Positions 32,867 through 41,291 are shown, counted from the stretch's first letter. The stretch is 64,000 nucleotides of DNA from Actinomycetota bacterium (GCA_030447305.1 JAUJPC010000001.1:656986-720985), one strand, 5' to 3'. Notes: generated from the letters alone by a model not told the origin. Numbers and translations: made by a program.

Positions 32867-32881
32867 GTTACCTGAGGTAAC
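32867..32881. promoter_or_regulatory. Perfect palindrome between ECF-fab operon and tetR
   Basis: GTTACCT-G-AGGTAAC (7-bp arms, 1-bp centre) ends directly at the TTG start of the TetR gene and lies 37 bp upstream of the ECF sigma start. GTTAC also occurs just before it (32860-32864). It is the most likely operator for the adjacent TetR regulator, controlling both divergent genes. Confidence 0.65.
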
Positions 32882-33532
32882 TTGGAAACCCGTAGGCGAG
32901 TCTCCAGGGACGAACGGCGCAGGCGCCTTCTCTCCGCGGCGGCGGATCTCTTCGGCTCAGAGGGCTACCGCAAAACCGAGGTGGAAGCACTGGCACGCAA
33001 GGCGGGCGTTACCAAGCCAATGCTGTACCGCCACTTTCCCGGCGGCAAATCCGAGATCTTCATGGCCGTGCTCGACGCCCACATAAATACCCTACTTCGT
33101 TCCCTGTGGGAAGCAATGGGTTCAACCAGCGACCCCCGCAAGCGTCTGCAGTACGGGCTGCGGGCATATCTGAAGTTCGCCGAGGAGAACGCCGCCGGCT
33201 TCCATCTGCTGACCCACTCTTCGCCCGAGCTCGACCCCGGCGTGGGTGACCGCCTTCATGAGGTCCGGGAGTCCATTGCCAGGGGCCTCAGCACCGCCAT
33301 AGCGGACGTCATGAAGGGGGCCGGCCTGCACGCCGAGGGAGCGCCGCTGTACGCCCACGCGATGTTGGGCGGCGTCGAGTCGGTGACCTCCTGGTGGCTG
33401 GCTGAGGGAAAGGTGCCCGAGCGCGAGCGGATCGTCGACCACCTTCTGGCTTTTTTGTGGAGAGGGTTCGACGGACTGCCCCGGGATCCGACGAGGTTTC
33501 AGCCCGAACGGATCAAGCTCCGCAGGAGTTGA
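32882..33532 (+). CDS. TetR-family transcriptional regulator (FasR-like by context)
   Basis: Seen: 216 aa from a TTG. The N-terminal HTH reads RRRRLLSAAADLFGSEGYRKTEVEALARKAGVTKPMLYRHFPGGKSEI, a textbook TetR DNA-binding domain, followed by a helical ligand domain with a Trp-rich stretch (VTSWWLAEGK). It is divergent from the ECF-fab operon, with a perfect palindrome between them. By analogy with mycobacterial FasR, a TetR regulator of fatty-acid synthesis genes, it probably senses acyl-CoA and controls the operon. This is inferred from position. No ribosome binding site precedes the TTG, so translation may be leaderless. Confidence 0.88.
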   Translation: METRRRVSRDERRRRLLSAAADLFGSEGYRKTEVEALARKAGVTKPMLYRHFPGGKSEIFMAVLDAHINTLLRSLWEAMGSTSDPRKRLQYGLRAYLKFAEENAAGFHLLTHSSPELDPGVGDRLHEVRESIARGLSTAIADVMKGAGLHAEGAPLYAHAMLGGVESVTSWWLAEGKVPERERIVDHLLAFLWRGFDGLPRDPTRFQPERIKLRRS

Positions 33533-33549
33533 AGGGCCCCACCGTCCGG

Positions 33550-33580
33550 TTGGCCGTAACGGGTGCGTTCCGGCTATCAT
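33550..33580 (+). promoter_or_regulatory. Candidate promoter of the aldolase gene
   Basis: TTGGCC (33550-33555), a 19-bp spacer and TATCAT (33575-33580) lie about 80 bp upstream of the start codon. The spacer is longer than ideal. Confidence 0.35.
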
Positions 33581-33661
33581 TTCGGAAACACCACAGCCGG
33601 GAGCGGCCCCCCTCCGCGCCTGAAACCACTGTTGGTTGGACGAGCTTTGAGGAGCGAAGCA

Positions 33662-34696
33662 ATGGATGAGCTGACGAAGGAACTGAACGAGATTGCCCGT
33701 GCGATGGTGGCCCCCGGTAAGGGCATCCTTGCCGCCGACGAGAGCTCCCCGACAATCGGCAAGCGGTTCGCCGCGCTCGGCATCGAGTCCACGGAGGAAA
33801 ACCGCCGGTCCTACCGTGAGATGTTCTTCTCCGCCAAGGGGATGCAGGAGTACGTGAGCGGCGTCATTCTCTACGACGAGACGATCCGCCAGAGCGCCAG
33901 CGATGGCACGCCCTTTCCCAGGTACCTTGAGAAGCTGGGCATAATCCCGGGCATCAAGGTGGACACCGGCGCCAAGGACCTGGCCGGCCATCCCGATGAG
34001 AAGGTCACCGAGGGCCTCGACGGCCTTCGCGAGCGCCTGGCCGAGTACTACGAGCTGGGCGCCCGATTCGCCAAGTGGCGGGCGGTCATTACCATCGGCG
34101 ACGGCATTCCGACGGACTACTGCCTGGAAGCCAACGCCCACGCCCTCGCCCGCTACGGCGCCCTGTGCCAGGAGCGAGGCATCGTGCCGATCATCGAGCC
34201 CGAGGTGCTGATGGACGCCGACAACGACATCGACCGGTGCTACGAGGTAACCGGCAAGACCCTTCACTCCGTCTTCGGAGCCCTCTACCGGGCCGGGATC
34301 AAGTTGGAGGGCATGGTCCTAAAGCCCAATATGATCGTCCCCGGAAAGAAGTCCGGCCAGAAGGCCAGCATTCAGCAGGTCGCCGAGATGACCCTCGATG
34401 TCCTGAGGCGCAACGTCCCGGCAGCCGTCGCAGGCATCGCCTTCCTGTCCGGCGGCCAGAGCGATCAGGAGGCTTCGGCCCACCTCAACCAGCTGAACAA
34501 GATGGGCGGCGCCCCGTGGCCGATGACCTACTCCTACGGCCGTGCCCTGCAGATGGCCGCCATGGAGACCTGGGCCGGCAAGCCGGAGAACATCTCGGCC
34601 GGTCAACAGGCCGCGCTGCTGCGGGCCCGGGCCAACTCCGCAGCAACCTACGGCAAGTACTCCGAGGAGCTGGAGAAGGCCGCGGCCGGGGTGTAG
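33662..34696 (+). CDS. Class I fructose-bisphosphate aldolase
   Basis: Schiff-base aldolase of glycolysis/gluconeogenesis. Seen: 344 aa from the ATG at 33662 with GAGGA upstream. GKGILAADESSPTIGKRF, GVILYDETIRQ, KVDTGAKDL, KWRAVITIGDGIPT, PIIEPEVLMDG-like PIIEPEVLMDAD, LEGMVLKPNMIVPG with the Schiff-base Lys, and FLSGGQSDQEA match the animal-type class I family. Actinobacteria more often carry class II (zinc) enzymes. A strong terminator follows the gene, which is probably monocistronic. Confidence 0.94.
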   Translation: MDELTKELNEIARAMVAPGKGILAADESSPTIGKRFAALGIESTEENRRSYREMFFSAKGMQEYVSGVILYDETIRQSASDGTPFPRYLEKLGIIPGIKVDTGAKDLAGHPDEKVTEGLDGLRERLAEYYELGARFAKWRAVITIGDGIPTDYCLEANAHALARYGALCQERGIVPIIEPEVLMDADNDIDRCYEVTGKTLHSVFGALYRAGIKLEGMVLKPNMIVPGKKSGQKASIQQVAEMTLDVLRRNVPAAVAGIAFLSGGQSDQEASAHLNQLNKMGGAPWPMTYSYGRALQMAAMETWAGKPENISAGQQAALLRARANSAATYGKYSEELEKAAAGV

Positions 34697-34725
34697 CAGC
34701 AACGATTGCCCGAAGCGAATAATCT

Positions 34726-34754
34726 GGCCGGGATGTTCACCATCCCGGCCTTTT
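34726..34754 (+). terminator. Intrinsic terminator after the aldolase gene
   Basis: GGCCGGGATG and CATCCCGGCC form a perfect 10-bp stem around TTCAC and are followed by TTTT. Confidence 0.9.
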
Positions 34755-34761
34755 CGCGCAC

Positions 34762-35364
34762 ATGAGGCTAGGGATTCTCGCCTCGCACGGCGGTTCCAAC
34801 ATGCAGGCCATCATCGACGCCACCAAATCGGGAGTGCTCCCGGCGCAGGTGGTGGTGGTGATCGGCAACAACGCCGGTTCAATGGCGGCTACCCGGGCCC
34901 GCAACGAGGGAATCCCGTTCCACCATCTAAGTGGCCGAACCCACCCCCAGTTCGAGGATCTGGACGAACAGATATGCCGGGTGCTCGTCGACAGCCGAGT
35001 GGACGTCGTCGTGCTGGCCGGATACATGAAGAAGGTTGGTCCCCGGACCATCGACCGATTCTCCCGGCGGATGATCAATATCCACCCGGCTCTGTTGCCC
35101 AGGTACGGCGGTGTGGGCATGTACGGCATCCGGGTGCATCAGGCGGTGATCGACGCGGGGGACGATGTGACCGGGGTCACCGTCCATCTGGTGGATGCCG
35201 AGTACGACCGGGGACCGATAATCGCCCAGTGTCGGGTGAGGGTCCTCGGGAGCGACGACGTTGAGAGTCTCGCCGCCCGTGTGCTGACCGCAGAGCACGA
35301 CTTTTACGTCGAGACGCTGTGCCGGATTGTCTCGGGCGAGCTCGACCTGGATACACTTCGATGA
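34762..35364 (+). CDS. purN: Phosphoribosylglycinamide formyltransferase-like protein
   Basis: Formyl-THF-dependent GAR transformylase of purine synthesis. Seen: 200 aa. GILASHGGSNMQAII is the phosphate-binding loop, VVLAGYMKKVG and INIHPALLPRYGG carry the catalytic Asn/His, and the Asp motif is VHLVDAEYDRGPIIAQ. GGVGMYGIRVHQAV replaces the usual KGLHAHxxAL segment, so it is slightly divergent. It starts 8 bp after the aldolase terminator and overlaps the next gene by 4 bp (ATGA). Confidence 0.88.
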   Translation: MRLGILASHGGSNMQAIIDATKSGVLPAQVVVVIGNNAGSMAATRARNEGIPFHHLSGRTHPQFEDLDEQICRVLVDSRVDVVVLAGYMKKVGPRTIDRFSRRMINIHPALLPRYGGVGMYGIRVHQAVIDAGDDVTGVTVHLVDAEYDRGPIIAQCRVRVLGSDDVESLAARVLTAEHDFYVETLCRIVSGELDLDTLR

Positions 35365-36095
35365 TGGTGGAGACCTCCAGGCAGTCGTTGCTCGAGCTTT
35401 TGGAGTTGCAGAAGATCGACTCGACCATCGACCGGCTGATCACCCGCCTTCACAACCTCCCCGAGCAGAGCGAGCTAGATGTGCTCCTGGAGCGGCAGCG
35501 CAACCTGGAGGCCTCAGTGGGGGAGCGCGAGGCCGCCCTCGACGAGGTGGCGGGCCGTCAGCGCAAGCTCGACACCGAGATCGACAACATCGGCCGCAAG
35601 ATCGCCGGTGAGGAAGCCCGCCTGAACTCCGGCGATGTCGGGAACCCCCGGGAGCTGGCATCGATCGGCGCCGAGATTGAGTCACTCAAGCGCCGTCGCT
35701 CTCGGTTCGAGGATGAGGATCTGGAAGTGATGGAGGAAAGCGAGAACCTGGAGAAGGAGCTGTATGGCCTGAAGAGTGAGCTTGAAAGCCTGCAGAAGGA
35801 CGTTTACGCGGCTATCGGCCGGCGGGACGCGGCATGGGGCCAGGTTAGCGAGGACCTCCGGAGGGCCCGCGAAGGCAAGTCCGAATGGGTTCCCCGTATC
35901 GAACCCGGGCTCCTTGCCTATTACGACGAGCTCCGCAAATCCAAGGGAGGAGTCGGGGCGGCGGGTCTCCAGGGTTCGATGTGCCTCGGTTGCCACATGC
36001 AGCTGCCGGCCCAGGAGGTGGCCCGAGTGCGGGCGTCCGACGGCCTGGTGCGCTGCGACGAGTGCGGCCGCATCCTCGTTGTGACCGACAAGTAG
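35361..36095 (+). CDS. Coiled-coil C4 zinc-ribbon protein (zf-RING_7/CT398-like)
   Basis: Conserved actinobacterial protein of unclear function, usually next to an RNase H-like gene. Seen: 244 aa from the ATG at 35361 (35364 also possible). Residues 8-170 form a long alpha-helical hairpin (LELLELQKIDSTIDRL through heptads rich in Glu/Leu/Arg). The C-terminus holds CLGCHMQLPAQ and CDECGRIL, four cysteines for zinc. It overlaps purN by 4 bp, and its stop overlaps the next GTG by one base. It may bind nucleic acid or a partner through the ribbon. Confidence 0.88.
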   Translation: MMVETSRQSLLELLELQKIDSTIDRLITRLHNLPEQSELDVLLERQRNLEASVGEREAALDEVAGRQRKLDTEIDNIGRKIAGEEARLNSGDVGNPRELASIGAEIESLKRRRSRFEDEDLEVMEESENLEKELYGLKSELESLQKDVYAAIGRRDAAWGQVSEDLRRAREGKSEWVPRIEPGLLAYYDELRKSKGGVGAAGLQGSMCLGCHMQLPAQEVARVRASDGLVRCDECGRILVVTDK

Positions 36096-36568
36096 TGCCG
36101 AAGGTGAGCGGCACCCACAAGCTTCACACCGACGGCGGCGCGCGGGGCAACCCCGGACCGGCCGGCATAGGGACCGTCTTGGAATCTCCCGAGGGGGAGG
36201 TCATTGAAGAGATCGGCAAGGGAATCGGCTGGGCCACCAACAACGTCGCCGAGTACCAGGGCCTCATCGAGGGACTGGTATCCGCCCGCCGGCACGGGGT
36301 GGCAAACCTGGATGTCTTCATGGACTCGACGCTGGTCATCGAGCAGATGAAGGGCAACTTCAAGGTCAAGCATCCCGGGCTGCAGCCGCTCTACGCCAAG
36401 GCCCGGAAGCTGGCTCGCGAGTTCGACAGGATCAACTTCAAGGCTGTGCCCCGGGCGCAGAACAAGCGCGCCGACCGGCTGAGCAACCAGGGCATGGACG
36501 AGTGGGAGGCGGCGAATGCCAGTTTCCAGGCACCCGACGCCGCATCCAGCCAGAAGGAGCTCTTCTAG
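36095..36568 (+). CDS. RNase HI-like protein
   Basis: RNase H-fold protein that cuts RNA in RNA-DNA hybrids. Seen: 157 aa from the GTG at 36095 (36104 also possible). The catalytic carboxylates are in TDGGARGNPG, NNVAEYQGLIEGL, FMDSTLVIEQM and NKRADRLSNQG, all retained. In Mycobacterium and Streptomyces the equivalent is fused to an acid phosphatase (CobC-like) domain; here the protein ends after the RNase H domain with a short tail. It is translationally linked to the zinc-ribbon gene. Confidence 0.9.
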   Translation: MPKVSGTHKLHTDGGARGNPGPAGIGTVLESPEGEVIEEIGKGIGWATNNVAEYQGLIEGLVSARRHGVANLDVFMDSTLVIEQMKGNFKVKHPGLQPLYAKARKLAREFDRINFKAVPRAQNKRADRLSNQGMDEWEAANASFQAPDAASSQKELF

Positions 36569-36588
36569 TGGGGCTTTGGGGAACGTAG

Positions 36589-37194
36589 ATGCTCTTCTGG
36601 CACATGGGGATGACGTGCGCCATCGTCTTTTTTGCGCTCGGGACACGGCGGATCGACTACCGGGTGGTCCTGCTCGGCGCTATCGTCCCCGATCTCATCG
36701 ACAAGCCCATCGGTCGCATCTTCTTCGAAGATCATTTCCATAACGGCAGGCTGTTCGGCCACACCCTGCTGGTGGCCACCGTCATGCTGTTGGGCATCCA
36801 GCTGACGCTGCGGGGCGCCACTGCCCGGCGGTGGTTCATCCTCCCGATATGCATGCTGATCCATCAGGTGCTGGACGGCATGTGGAACGAGCCGATCACC
36901 TGGTTCTGGCCGCTTTTCGGAACCGAGTTCCCGGTGGATCCGGATCCGGGGTACTGGCTGCGCTTGTTGACCCGGCCCTGGCTGGTGGCGGGCGAGGTGG
37001 CGGGCGTTGTCCTCCTGGTGTACCTGAGCCGCGCCTACAAGCTGCAGGATCCGGGTCTCAGGGCCCGTTTTCTGTCCAAAGGAGAGTTGATCGACCGCCC
37101 CGAGCGGATGAGCCGATCGGACCGCATGGGCAGCCCGGCACAGGCGCCCGATGCTGAAGAGGAGTCCCCGACAAGCCCCAAAGAAGCCGATTAA
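36589..37194 (+). CDS. Multi-pass membrane protein, YdjM/DUF457-like metal-dependent hydrolase fold
   Basis: Function unknown. Seen: 201 aa, with about four to five hydrophobic segments in the first 150 residues, then a polar tail. The conserved-looking motifs GAIVPDLIDKP, GRLFGHTLL and LIHQVLDGMWNEP place Asp and His residues as in LexA-regulated, membrane-bound metal-dependent hydrolases (YdjM). The family link is tentative. The -10 box of the RNase P RNA overlaps its stop codon. Confidence 0.65.
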   Translation: MLFWHMGMTCAIVFFALGTRRIDYRVVLLGAIVPDLIDKPIGRIFFEDHFHNGRLFGHTLLVATVMLLGIQLTLRGATARRWFILPICMLIHQVLDGMWNEPITWFWPLFGTEFPVDPDPGYWLRLLTRPWLVAGEVAGVVLLVYLSRAYKLQDPGLRARFLSKGELIDRPERMSRSDRMGSPAQAPDAEEESPTSPKEAD

Positions 37195-37197
37195 ACT
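37168..37197 (+). promoter_or_regulatory. Promoter of rnpB
   Basis: CCGACA (37168-37173), an 18-bp spacer and TAAACT (37192-37197) predict a start close to 37204, exactly where the P1 helix of RNase P RNA begins. The promoter lies in the end of the upstream gene. Confidence 0.55.
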
Positions 37198-37201
37198 TGT
37201 A

Positions 37202-37585
37202 GGGCAGTTGGCCGGGCGGCCGCGGCAGCCGGCTCAAAGCAGCTTGAGAGAGTTGTTCTTAACCGGAGGCCGAGGAAGGTCCGGGCTCCATAGGGCAGGG
37301 TGCTGGGTAATCCCCAGGCCGGGTGACCGGCGGAAAGTGCAACAGAAAGCAAACCGCCAGGAGACTGGCAAGGTTGAAACGGTGCGGTAAGAGCGCACCA
37401 GCGCCGCAAGTGATTGCGGCGGCTAGGCAAACCCCACTCGGAGCAAGACCAACAGGGGACATGGAGCGGCCCGCTTCAACCGCCCCGGGTAGGTTGCTAG
37501 AGGCCTGAGGTAACTCAGGTCCCAGATGGATGGTCGCCCGTTCCTCATCAGGAGCGACAGAACCCGGCCTACAGGCCGACTGCAA
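37202..37585 (+). ncRNA. rnpB: RNase P RNA, bacterial type A
   Basis: Catalytic RNA that matures tRNA 5' ends. Seen: the 5' GCAGTTGGCC (37204-37213) pairs with the 3' GGCCGACTGC (37574-37583) as P1. Between them are the universal blocks GAGGAAGGTCCGGGCTCC (CR I), AGGGCAGGGTGCTGGGTAA, GAAAGTGCAACAGAAAGCAA, GGTAAGAGCGCACC, GCAAACCCCACTCGGAGCAA and the 3' ACAGAACCCGGCCTAC (CR V). The length of about 380 nt and the block order are those of actinobacterial type A RNAs. Two hairpins follow as terminators. Confidence 0.96.
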
Positions 37586-37586
37586 G

Positions 37587-37612
37587 AGAAGGCTCCCTGC
37601 GGGGAGCCTTCT
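37587..37612 (+). terminator. First rnpB terminator hairpin
   Basis: AGAAGGCTCCC and GGGAGCCTTCT form a perfect 11-bp stem with a 4-nt loop immediately after the rnpB 3' end. Only short T stretches follow. Confidence 0.75.
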
Positions 37613-37629
37613 TCGACTTTGTAAACAAG

Positions 37630-37654
37630 AGAAGGCTCCCTGCGGGAGCCTTCT
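37630..37654 (+). terminator. Second, duplicated rnpB terminator hairpin
   Basis: The same 11-bp stem recurs 43 bp downstream with a 3-nt loop. The flanking bases (AAGAGAAGG before, TTCTTCGA after) are also repeated, so the whole terminator was duplicated. Confidence 0.75.
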
Positions 37655-37755
37655 TCGAAGGGGGCCCTTTTCCGTCATGTTTTGGTTTGACCGCTCGAGG
37701 CTAACCGTCTTCTATGCTCTACGGTGCGTAGGGCTAAAGGACCAGGAGGAACGCC

Positions 37756-38007
37756 ATGCCCAAGACCGAACGCAAAGGAAGTTTGGCGCAGAAGCTGTTG
37801 GCGCTAGGATTGAGCGCTCTGGCAGCGAAGCTGACGATGATGGCTGTCGAGAAGTTCTGGACGAAGGGCCTCCACAAGCCCATTCCGGACCTGGACGAGT
37901 CTTCGCTGGCCACGAAGATGGCCTGGATGGGGGTTACTGCGGCTGCCGTCGGCGTGGCCAGAGAGATGGTTCGCGAGCTCACCGCCCCGGTAGCCAGGGA
38001 AGAGTAG
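37756..38007 (+). CDS. DUF4235-like small membrane protein
   Basis: Function unknown. Seen: 83 aa with two hydrophobic stretches (about 9-30 and 50-68), a basic start (MPKTERKGS) and a central W-rich turn (KFWTKGLHKP), the pattern of actinobacterial DUF4235 proteins. AGGAGGAA precedes the ATG by about 5 nt, a very strong ribosome binding site. It lies 19 bp upstream of hom. A TATGCT box near 37712 may be its -10. Confidence 0.7.
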   Translation: MPKTERKGSLAQKLLALGLSALAAKLTMMAVEKFWTKGLHKPIPDLDESSLATKMAWMGVTAAAVGVAREMVRELTAPVAREE

Positions 38008-38026
38008 CACGGCAAGGTTAGGAAAC

Positions 38027-39316
38027 TTGGCAGACTCGATTTCAGTTGGAATGCTCGGTTGCGGCATCGTCGGCTCCGCCGTTGCCCGGATACTAGACGC
38101 GCATTCCGATGAAATCGCCGAGCGTGTAGGAGCCCGGCTTGAGATCCGCAAGGTAGCCGTCCGCAAGCTCGGCAAGGAGCGGGACGTGCCGCTCTCCAGG
38201 GACGTCTTCACCAACGACGCGTCGGAGGTGGTGGGGGATTCCGACATCCAGGTGCTGATCGAGGTCATGGGAGGAATCGAGCCCACCCGAACCCTGATTC
38301 TCGACGCCATGCGCTCCGGCAAGCACGTGGTCAGCGCGAACAAGGAACTCATAGGTGCCCTTGGGCGAGAGCTGTTCGACGAGGCCGAAGCCAACAGCGT
38401 GGAGTTCAACTTCGAGGCCTCGGTCGCCGGCGGCGTTCCAATCATCCGGCCTCTCAAGGAGTCTTTGGCCGGCGAGCGGGTGGAACGGGTGATGGGCATC
38501 CTCAACGGGACCACCAACTACATCCTCACCAAGATGGCCGAGGACGGCATGGAGTTCGACCAGGCGCTGGCGCAGGCCGAGCGCCTGGGCTACTCCGAGC
38601 TGGATCCCACGGCAGACATCGAGGGGTTCGATCCGGCTGCCAAGCTGTCGATTCTTGCCAGCATCGCCTTCAATGCCCGGGTGGTTGCAGGTGACGTCTA
38701 CCGGGAGGGCATTACCCAGGTCAAACAGGCGGACATTGGCAATGCCCGGAGCCTGGGGTACGTCGTGAAGCTTCTTGCGATCGCCGAGTGCGTCGACGGG
38801 GAGATCGCCATGCGGGTCCATCCGGCGATGATTCCTCGAACCCATCCTTTGGCCTCGGTCAGGGACAACCTGAACGCCATCTTCGTGGAGGGAAACCAGG
38901 TTGGCGAGCTGATGTTCTACGGCCGGGGCGCCGGCGGTCCGCCGACGGCTATCTCGGTCATCGGTGACGTGGTCGATGTGGCACGGCACATCGTCGGAGG
39001 TGGTAGGGGCGTTGGATCGCTCTACAGCCAGCCGGCCCGCGTCCGGCCCATGGATTCGACGGTCAGTCAGCACTACATCCTGCTCGAGGTGGCCGACAAG
39101 CCCGGCGTGCTGGCCCGGGTTGCCCAGACCTTCGCCGACCACGATGTCTCCATCATGAGCATGCTCCAGGAGGGCATGGGAGATGAGGCCCGCCTGATCC
39201 TGGTCACCCACAACGCCCTGGAGCGTAACTTTCAGGCTCTGCTCGCGGAGCTGAGGACCCTGGAGGTGGTCGACGAGATCGCATCCTCCATGCGGGTCCA
39301 GTCGGCCGGGGACTAA
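38027..39316 (+). CDS. hom: Homoserine dehydrogenase
   Basis: Reduces aspartate semialdehyde to homoserine, the branch to threonine and methionine. Seen: 429 aa from a TTG (AGGA 4 nt upstream). The NAD(P) loop is GMLGCGIVGSAVA, the catalytic region is GILNGTTNYILTKM with ERLGYSELDPTADIEGFDPAAKL, and the C-terminal ACT domain starts at HYILLEVADKPGVLARV. The ACT domain implies allosteric feedback, typically by threonine. It is the first of hom-thrC-thrB. Confidence 0.96.
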   Translation: MADSISVGMLGCGIVGSAVARILDAHSDEIAERVGARLEIRKVAVRKLGKERDVPLSRDVFTNDASEVVGDSDIQVLIEVMGGIEPTRTLILDAMRSGKHVVSANKELIGALGRELFDEAEANSVEFNFEASVAGGVPIIRPLKESLAGERVERVMGILNGTTNYILTKMAEDGMEFDQALAQAERLGYSELDPTADIEGFDPAAKLSILASIAFNARVVAGDVYREGITQVKQADIGNARSLGYVVKLLAIAECVDGEIAMRVHPAMIPRTHPLASVRDNLNAIFVEGNQVGELMFYGRGAGGPPTAISVIGDVVDVARHIVGGGRGVGSLYSQPARVRPMDSTVSQHYILLEVADKPGVLARVAQTFADHDVSIMSMLQEGMGDEARLILVTHNALERNFQALLAELRTLEVVDEIASSMRVQSAGD

Positions 39317-39327
39317 GTGGAGCACTG

Positions 39328-40377
39328 ATGGGTAGCTGGAAAGGGATCATCGAGCACTACCGTTCTCGTTTGGAGATGGACGACGACAGCCCGGTAGTCA
39401 GCCTCGGCGAGGGCAACACGCCGATGATCTTCTCCGAGCGGCTCTCCGAGCGGACCGGCCTGGAGGTCTACCTCAAGTTTGAGGGGATGAACCCCACCGG
39501 TTCGTTCAAGGACCGGGGGATGACCGTGGCCATCACCAAGGCGGTGGCGCGTGGTGCCAAGGCAGTTGTTTGCGCCTCGACCGGGAACACCTCCGCTTCT
39601 GCGGCCGCCTACTCAGCCAAGGCTGGCATCCTGTGTGTTGTCCTTATTCCGGCGGGCAACGTCGCCTCAGGCAAGCTGGCGCAGGCACTGGTGCATGGGG
39701 CGAAGGTTGTGGAGGTAAGGGGCAACTTCGACCAGGCATTCGAGATCACGCTTAAGCTGGAGGGGCCCTACCCGATCGTGGTGGTCAACTCCACGAACCC
39801 TCACCGCCTGCTGGGACAGAAGACGGGGGCCTTCGAGGTCTGTGACGGGCTGGGGCGGGCTCCCGACTACCACATCATCCCGGTCGGCAACGCCGGCAAC
39901 ATCACCTCCTACTGGCGGGGCTACCGCGAGTACCACGCCGACGGCGTCACCCAAAATCTTCCTCAGATGTTCGGTTTTCAGGCGGCGGGTGCGGCGCCCA
40001 TCGTCCTGGGTCACCCGGTGGATCAGCCCAAGACCATAGCCACCGCGATCCGCATCGGACACCCGGCGTCATGGGACAACGCCCTGGCCGCCGCAAAGGA
40101 CTCCGGGGGAGAGATCCGGGCGGTCACCGACAAGAAGATCCTCGAGGCGTACCGGCTGATTGCGTCCGAGGGAATCTTTGCCGAGCTGGCGTCGTCGGCT
40201 CCAGTGGCTGGGCTGCTGCAGCTTGCGGCAGATGGGCGTGTCGCGAAGGGGAAGACGGCGGTTTGCATTTGCACCGGCCACGGCCTCAAAGACCCGAGCT
40301 GGGCCATCTCGGGGGCACCGAAGCCTGTGCAGGTGGATGCGCAGATGGATGTAGTGGCCCAGGCTCTCGGTTTCTAG
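39328..40377 (+). CDS. thrC: Threonine synthase
   Basis: PLP enzyme that converts O-phosphohomoserine to threonine. Seen: 349 aa. The PLP Lys is in NPTGSFKDRGM, the phosphate-binding GNAGNITSYWRGY and STGNTSASAAAYSAKAG motifs are present, and the tail is CTGHGLKDP. The compact length matches the actinobacterial class. A GGAG lies 8 nt before the ATG. It is 11 bp after hom and 7 bp before thrB. Confidence 0.96.
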   Translation: MGSWKGIIEHYRSRLEMDDDSPVVSLGEGNTPMIFSERLSERTGLEVYLKFEGMNPTGSFKDRGMTVAITKAVARGAKAVVCASTGNTSASAAAYSAKAGILCVVLIPAGNVASGKLAQALVHGAKVVEVRGNFDQAFEITLKLEGPYPIVVVNSTNPHRLLGQKTGAFEVCDGLGRAPDYHIIPVGNAGNITSYWRGYREYHADGVTQNLPQMFGFQAAGAAPIVLGHPVDQPKTIATAIRIGHPASWDNALAAAKDSGGEIRAVTDKKILEAYRLIASEGIFAELASSAPVAGLLQLAADGRVAKGKTAVCICTGHGLKDPSWAISGAPKPVQVDAQMDVVAQALGF

Positions 40378-40384
40378 CTCCCCT

Positions 40385-41245
40385 ATGCCCGAGGTGAGAG
40401 TCCCCGCCACCGCCGCCAACCTTGGTCCGGGGTTTGACGTTCTCGGGGTGGCGTTGGGAAGCTATCTGACCATCCGGTTCTCGGAGGCGGAGAAATCGGA
40501 GATTACAGGCCGCGGACGCCTTCACCCCATACCGGACAACCTGACCTACCGCTCTTTTGTGGCCGCCTATGACAAGGCCGGCCGGCGTCCTCCTCAGGTC
40601 CGGATTGAAACCGTGGGGATCTACCCGTCGGCCCGGGGAATGGGGGCCAGCGCCTCCGCCATAGTGGCCGGGCTGGTTGGGGCCCGGGCCCTTGGAAACT
40701 TGGACCTGGGCGACGAGGACCTGGCGCGCCTGGCCGCCGAGATCGAAGGACACCCCGACAACGTGCTCCCCGCTCTGTTCGGTGGCCTGGTCCTCAGCGT
40801 TGCCGGCTCGTGGATCAACCTTCAGCCGGTGAAGCGGATATCCCCCATCGTCCTGATCGCCAAGGATCGGTTCCGCACAGGGGCGGCCCGAAAGGTGGTG
40901 CCCACCGAGCTGTCGCGCGCCGACGCGATTGCCAACGCGGCCGCCACCGCGGCGTTGGTCACCATCCTCACCGGCTCGGCGGGTCTGGAGAATCTGATGG
41001 CGGCCACCGAGGATAGGATGCACGAGCCGTACCGGCTCCCCCTGATGCCCGGCACTCAGAAGGTCCACCGTGAGCTGAGGGCCGGAGGGGTCGCGACCAC
41101 CATGTCGGGGGCCGGGCCGTCTCTCATCAGCCTGGTGGCCTCGACCGAGCTGCCGAAGGCCGCTCGGCTCGCTCAAGAGCTGGTGCCTGAGGGCTGGCAG
41201 GTGCTCACCCCCGGCTGGGACAGGGACGGAGCCCGGGTCTCCTGA
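40385..41245 (+). CDS. thrB: Homoserine kinase
   Basis: Phosphorylates homoserine with ATP. Seen: 286 aa of the GHMP family. VRVPATAANLGPGFDVLGVAL is motif 1, ARGMGASASAIVAGLVGA the ATP loop, EGHPDNVLPALFGGLVLS motif 2-like, and TMSGAGPSLISLV motif 3. It completes the threonine branch with hom and thrC. The next gene in the conserved order is rho, here after a 663-bp gap. Confidence 0.95.
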   Translation: MPEVRVPATAANLGPGFDVLGVALGSYLTIRFSEAEKSEITGRGRLHPIPDNLTYRSFVAAYDKAGRRPPQVRIETVGIYPSARGMGASASAIVAGLVGARALGNLDLGDEDLARLAAEIEGHPDNVLPALFGGLVLSVAGSWINLQPVKRISPIVLIAKDRFRTGAARKVVPTELSRADAIANAAATAALVTILTGSAGLENLMAATEDRMHEPYRLPLMPGTQKVHRELRAGGVATTMSGAGPSLISLVASTELPKAARLAQELVPEGWQVLTPGWDRDGARVS

Positions 41246-41291
41246 TTGAACGTCCTCGAACTCCTTCGCCACCGTCTCGTCTTGCCGGTTA

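Noticed and set aside
37204..37583. Small proteins encoded across the rnpB region
   Set aside because: The open frames there cross conserved RNase P RNA blocks and have no coding support.
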